DNA from: Micavibrio sp. UBA6929
GTDB lineage: Bacteria; Pseudomonadota; Alphaproteobacteria; Micavibrionales; Micavibrionaceae
Direction of reading: 5' to 3'
Assembly: GCA_002448815.1 (NCBI GenBank)
Contig: DKAJ01000005.1
Coordinates: 106,308 to 139,809 of the forward strand
Length of the DNA stretch: 33,502 bases
Below the pieces are notes generated by a model. The model was not told the origin of the DNA. It saw nothing but the letters and a program-made list of their open reading frames with translations, and made no database searches. The position numbers and the translations under genes are program-made. Below are positions 30,526-33,502 of this stretch, piece by piece (positions within the stretch are counted from its first letter, which is position 1; each line of letters begins with the position of its first letter).

Positions 30526-32937
30526 ATGCCAGATTCTCGCCAGTCTTATCCTGTATTACCGTTGCGCGATATTGTTGTTTTCCCGCACATGATTGTGCCT
30601 TTGTTTGTTGGGCGTGTGAAATCCGTTAAGGCGCTTGAGTATGTGATGGAAAACGATAAGCAAGTCGTTTTGGTGACGCAAAAATCACCATCCGAGGACG
30701 AGCCAACTGCGGATGATCTGTATGAGGTGGGCACTATTGGTACGATTTTGCAGTTGCTGAAGTTACCTGATGGTACGGTTAAGGTTCTTGTTGAAGGCGG
30801 TAAACGCGTCGCCGTGAACAGCTTTAATGAAGATAAAGCGTATATTCAGGCAGATGTAAGTGAAATTAAACAGGCCGCGCCTGTTGATCCGGAAGAAGTT
30901 GATGCTTTGGGGCGCGCGGTGATTACGCAGTTTGAGCAATATGTGAAGCTGAACAAGAAAATACCGCCCGAAGTGATTGTATCGATCAACCAGATTGAAG
31001 AGCCATCAAAAATGGCGGATACGATTGCATCGCACTTGGTGTTGAAATTGGATCAAAAGCAAGAGCTGCTGGAAGTTTCAGATACGGTTGAGCGTTTAGA
31101 ACGCATTTATGGCTTTATGGAAGGCGAGATTGGCGTCTTGCAAGTAGAAAAGCGCGTCCGTAACCGTGTGAAGCGTCAAATGGAAAAAACGCAGCGCGAG
31201 TATTATTTGAACGAACAAATGAAGGCGATTCAAAAAGAGCTTGGCGAAAATGGCGAAGGTCTGGATGAAATTGCCGAGCTTGAGCAAGCTTTGGAAGAGG
31301 CCAAACTTCCGAAGGAAGCAAGCGAGCGCGCACAAAAAGAAATTAAAAAACTCCGCCAGATGAGCCCTATGGCAGCCGAAGCAACAATTGTACGCAATTA
31401 TCTTGATTGGCTTATTAGTGTGCCGTGGAGCAAAAAGACTCGTGTCAGCAAAGATATAAAACGCGCAGAGAAGATTTTGAACCAAGATCATTATGGCTTG
31501 GAAAAAGTTAAAGAACGTATTTTGGAATATCTTGCGGTTCAGCAACGCTCAACCTCGGTCAAAGGGCCAATTTTGTGCTTAGTCGGGCCACCAGGTGTGG
31601 GTAAAACATCTTTGGGTAAGTCTGTTGCGAAGGCGACAAACCGTAATTTTGTGCGTATGGCGCTTGGCGGCGTGCGCGATGAAAGTGAAATTCGCGGTCA
31701 CCGCCGTACTTATATTGGTGCAATGCCTGGTAAGATTATCCAAGGCATGAAAAAAGCGAAAACAATTAACCCGCTGTTCTTGCTGGATGAGATTGATAAG
31801 CTTGGTTCAGATTATCGCGGTGATCCTAGTGCGGCGCTGCTGGAAGTTTTAGATCCTGAGCAAAACGCATCCTTCCAAGATCATTATATTGAACTGGATT
31901 ATGATCTTTCGAAGTCCATGTTTGTGTGTACGGCAAATGATTTGGCAACAATGCCGCGTCCATTGCTTGACCGTATGGAGATTATTCACCTGTCTGGTTA
32001 CACAGAAGATGAGAAAATGGAAATCGTGAAGCGCCACTTGCTTAGAAAGCAAATTAAAGAGGCGTCTCTTAAGAAAGATGAATTTGCGATTTCTGATGCA
32101 GCGATTTTAGATTTGATTCGTTATTACACCCGCGAAGCAGGTGTGCGTAATCTAGAGCGCCAAATTGGTAATCTGTGCCGTAAGGCCATCAAAGAAATTT
32201 TGATGAAAGGATCGAAGAAAGTTTCGATCACGCCGCGTAATTTGAAAAAATATGCAGGTGTGCGTAAGTACCGTTTCCGCCAGTTGGAAGATGATCACCG
32301 CGTCGGCGTTGTGAATGGCTTGGCCTATACGCAGGTTGGCGGTGATATCTTGTCGATCGAGGCCGTGGTTATTCCGGGTAAGGATTGCAAAATCAGCACG
32401 ACAGGTAACCTTAAAGACGTGATGAAAGAATCTATTACCGTGGCAGAGATGCTGATTAAGTCGCGCATGGCATTTTATGGCTTGGATTTTGAAGAGCTTA
32501 AAGAAAAGCAAGTGCATATCCACGTGCCAGAAGGGGCAACGCCCAAAGATGGGCCATCCGCAGGTGCGGCAATGGTGACGGCGATTATGTCGGCGCTGAC
32601 GGGGATACCTATTCGCCGTGATATTGCCATGACCGGTGAGGTGAATTTACGCGGACGCGTGACGGCTATTGGCGGTTTGAAAGAAAAGCTTTTAGGAGCA
32701 TTGCGCGCCGGAACGACCAAGGTTTTGATCCCAGAAGATAACGTCAAAGACCTAGAGGATATTCCTGCGAACGTCAAAAAGGGCTTGGAAATTGTATCTG
32801 TTGAGACCATTGATGAAGTGCTGTCTCATGCGCTTTTATCGGTTCCAAGTGCAAAAACCGACGATTTAGGTAAGAAAAGTGAAAAAATATCGCCAAAAAC
32901 AGCAGAAAATAAGGGCGAAGACGTAATTCGCCATTGA
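30526..32937 (+). CDS. lon: ATP-dependent protease La
   Basis: Lon degrades misfolded and regulatory proteins in the cytosol. The 803-residue protein has the N-terminal LON substrate domain (about 4-200, YPVLPLRDIVVFPHMIVPLF), a central coiled coil, the AAA+ module with Walker A GPPGVGKTS (354-362) and Walker B LFLLDEIDKLG, and the C-terminal serine protease domain with Ser678 in PKDGPSAGAAM and the Lys dyad partner about 43 residues later (Lys721). Length and spacing match E. coli Lon. AAAGGA precedes ATG 30526. Confidence 0.98.
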   Translation: MPDSRQSYPVLPLRDIVVFPHMIVPLFVGRVKSVKALEYVMENDKQVVLVTQKSPSEDEPTADDLYEVGTIGTILQLLKLPDGTVKVLVEGGKRVAVNSFNEDKAYIQADVSEIKQAAPVDPEEVDALGRAVITQFEQYVKLNKKIPPEVIVSINQIEEPSKMADTIASHLVLKLDQKQELLEVSDTVERLERIYGFMEGEIGVLQVEKRVRNRVKRQMEKTQREYYLNEQMKAIQKELGENGEGLDEIAELEQALEEAKLPKEASERAQKEIKKLRQMSPMAAEATIVRNYLDWLISVPWSKKTRVSKDIKRAEKILNQDHYGLEKVKERILEYLAVQQRSTSVKGPILCLVGPPGVGKTSLGKSVAKATNRNFVRMALGGVRDESEIRGHRRTYIGAMPGKIIQGMKKAKTINPLFLLDEIDKLGSDYRGDPSAALLEVLDPEQNASFQDHYIELDYDLSKSMFVCTANDLATMPRPLLDRMEIIHLSGYTEDEKMEIVKRHLLRKQIKEASLKKDEFAISDAAILDLIRYYTREAGVRNLERQIGNLCRKAIKEILMKGSKKVSITPRNLKKYAGVRKYRFRQLEDDHRVGVVNGLAYTQVGGDILSIEAVVIPGKDCKISTTGNLKDVMKESITVAEMLIKSRMAFYGLDFEELKEKQVHIHVPEGATPKDGPSAGAAMVTAIMSALTGIPIRRDIAMTGEVNLRGRVTAIGGLKEKLLGALRAGTTKVLIPEDNVKDLEDIPANVKKGLEIVSVETIDEVLSHALLSVPSAKTDDLGKKSEKISPKTAENKGEDVIRH

Positions 32938-32982
32938 TTTGAATCGCAAAAGGGGATAAGAATCATTAAGTGAAAAGCGCGG

Positions 32983-33007
32983 AAACCTTAGGTTTTTTAG
33001 CTTTTTT
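32983..33007 (+). terminator. putative terminator of lon
   Basis: AAACC-TTA-GGTTT (32983-32995) is followed by TTTAGCTTTTTT. The stem has five pairs, so it is modest. Confidence 0.55.
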
Positions 33008-33083
33008 GAATGTGTTGTGATACCCTTTCTTTCTTTGTTGGAGGGGATCATTTTTTTACTTTAACCTTTTGGGGGGTTTACCT

Positions 33084-33359
33084 ATGAACAAACAAGATCT
33101 CGTTTCTAAAGTTGCAGATTCTGCAGACATTTCAAAAGCAAAAGCAGCTTTGGCTGTTGACGCTGTAATCTCAGCGATCAAAGAAACACTACAAAGCGGT
33201 GGTGATGTTCGCTTGGTTGGTTTCGGTACTTTCTCTGTTGCGCAGCGCGCTGCAACAACAGGCCGTAACCCACGCACAGGCGAGCCTATCAACATTCCTG
33301 CTAGCAAGCAGCCTAAATTCAAAGCTGGTAAAGAGTTGAAAGACGCTGTAAACAGCTAA
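33084..33359 (+). CDS. hupB: DNA-binding protein HU
   Basis: The 91-residue nucleoid protein has the HU order MNKQDLVSKVA at the N-terminus, VRLVGFGTFSV, and the DNA-binding arm GRNPRTGEPINIPASKQPKFKAGKELKDAV. The start is ATG 33084 with the unusually G-rich ribosome binding site GGGGGG eight bases upstream and a second GGAGGGG further up (33040s). AACC/GGTT around the proximal site could form a small hairpin. Two GAATC sites (32941 and 32960) lie upstream. It follows lon, as is standard in alphaproteobacteria. Confidence 0.97.
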   Translation: MNKQDLVSKVADSADISKAKAALAVDAVISAIKETLQSGGDVRLVGFGTFSVAQRAATTGRNPRTGEPINIPASKQPKFKAGKELKDAVNS

Positions 33360-33390
33360 TTTCAGGCTTTTAAGCTGATAAATATTAAAG

Positions 33391-33424
33391 ACGGTCATGT
33401 TTTTTTCGCATGACCGTTTTTTTA
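33391..33424 (+). terminator. rho-independent terminator of hupB
   Basis: ACGGTCATG (33391-33399) pairs with CATGACCGT (33409-33417), followed by seven T. A-rich sequence before the stem means it could also act on the minus strand. Confidence 0.9.
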
Positions 33425-33427
33425 TGC

Positions 33428-33454
33428 TTGCTTTTTGAATCTGGAGCCTATAAA
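33428..33454 (+). promoter_or_regulatory. possible promoter of the downstream tRNA
   Basis: TTGCTT (33428-33433) and TATAAA (33449-33454), spacer 15, lie 23 bases before the tRNA. A GAATC site falls between them (33437-33441). Confidence 0.45.
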
Positions 33455-33477
33455 ACAAGCCTCACGTTCTCAGGAAC

Positions 33478-33502
33478 GGGCGATTAGCTCAGTTGGAAGA
33501 GC
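33478..33502 (+). tRNA. partial tRNA, probably tRNA-Val
   Basis: GGGCGAT followed by TA and the D-arm GCTCAGTTGGAAGAGC is a tRNA 5' end cut by the window. This start, and its place after hupB, fit the tRNA-Val that commonly follows hupB in alphaproteobacteria. The anticodon is outside the window, so identity is inferred. Confidence 0.75.

Overview
The window looks like chromosomal backbone of an alphaproteobacterium of moderate GC. The evidence is a PdhB with an N-terminal lipoyl domain, a Fur without the usual cysteine pairs, a DUF1491 gene, GANTC sites clustered upstream of a cell-division gene, and the order tig-clpP-lon-hupB-tRNA. I saw no insertion sequence, prophage, CRISPR array or integrase. 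A lineage such as the Micavibrio-like alphaproteobacteria is possible, but the sequence read by eye does not settle it.

Layout. 1-4772 (minus): the 5' part of a tRNA-Ser, a Gln-rich orphan protein, an orphan TerD-family protein, and the amidotransferase genes gatC-gatA-gatB. 4844-8494: ruvX (plus), with three DnaA-box matches inside it; a YgjP-type metallopeptidase and an intracellular PHB depolymerase (minus); and a CobD/CbiB-like membrane protein (plus). 8591-15151 (plus): rpmB, tgt, an orphan PAS histidine kinase, fur, a small Cys-containing protein, a DUF1491 protein, grxB and prfC. 15288-20933 (plus): ftsB, then the complete pyruvate dehydrogenase operon pdhA-pdhB-pdhC-lpd. 21079-23872: a Lys/Glu/Ala-rich orphan protein (plus) facing a compact queC-queD-queE-queF operon (minus) headed by a preQ1-I-type riboswitch. 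23873-24199 has no protein gene, but it carries palindromes and a complete promoter-to-terminator unit for an unrecognised small RNA. 24200-26710 (minus): a divergent class III nucleotidyl-cyclase-like protein and glnA. 26773-28018 (plus): tRNA-His, tRNA-Leu and cysE. 28191-33502 (plus): tig, clpP, lon with a heat-shock-type promoter, hupB, and the start of another tRNA, probably tRNA-Val.

How the genes work together. queC/D/E/F make preQ1 from GTP-derived precursors, tgt inserts preQ1 into tRNA, and the riboswitch should reduce queCDEF expression when preQ1 is plentiful. The Tgt protein itself has lost the three cysteines of its structural zinc site. The pdh genes encode all three subunits of the pyruvate dehydrogenase complex. 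tig-clpP-lon-hupB is the usual alphaproteobacterial protein-quality-control block, but clpX is missing from its normal place between clpP and lon.

The observations most worth a second look are the putative small RNA at about 24071-24137, the zinc-less Tgt, the DnaA-box array inside ruvX, the cyclase-like and CobD-like proteins that have lost conserved residues, the metal-binding-like and histone-like tail of trigger factor, and the GANTC cluster in front of ftsB.
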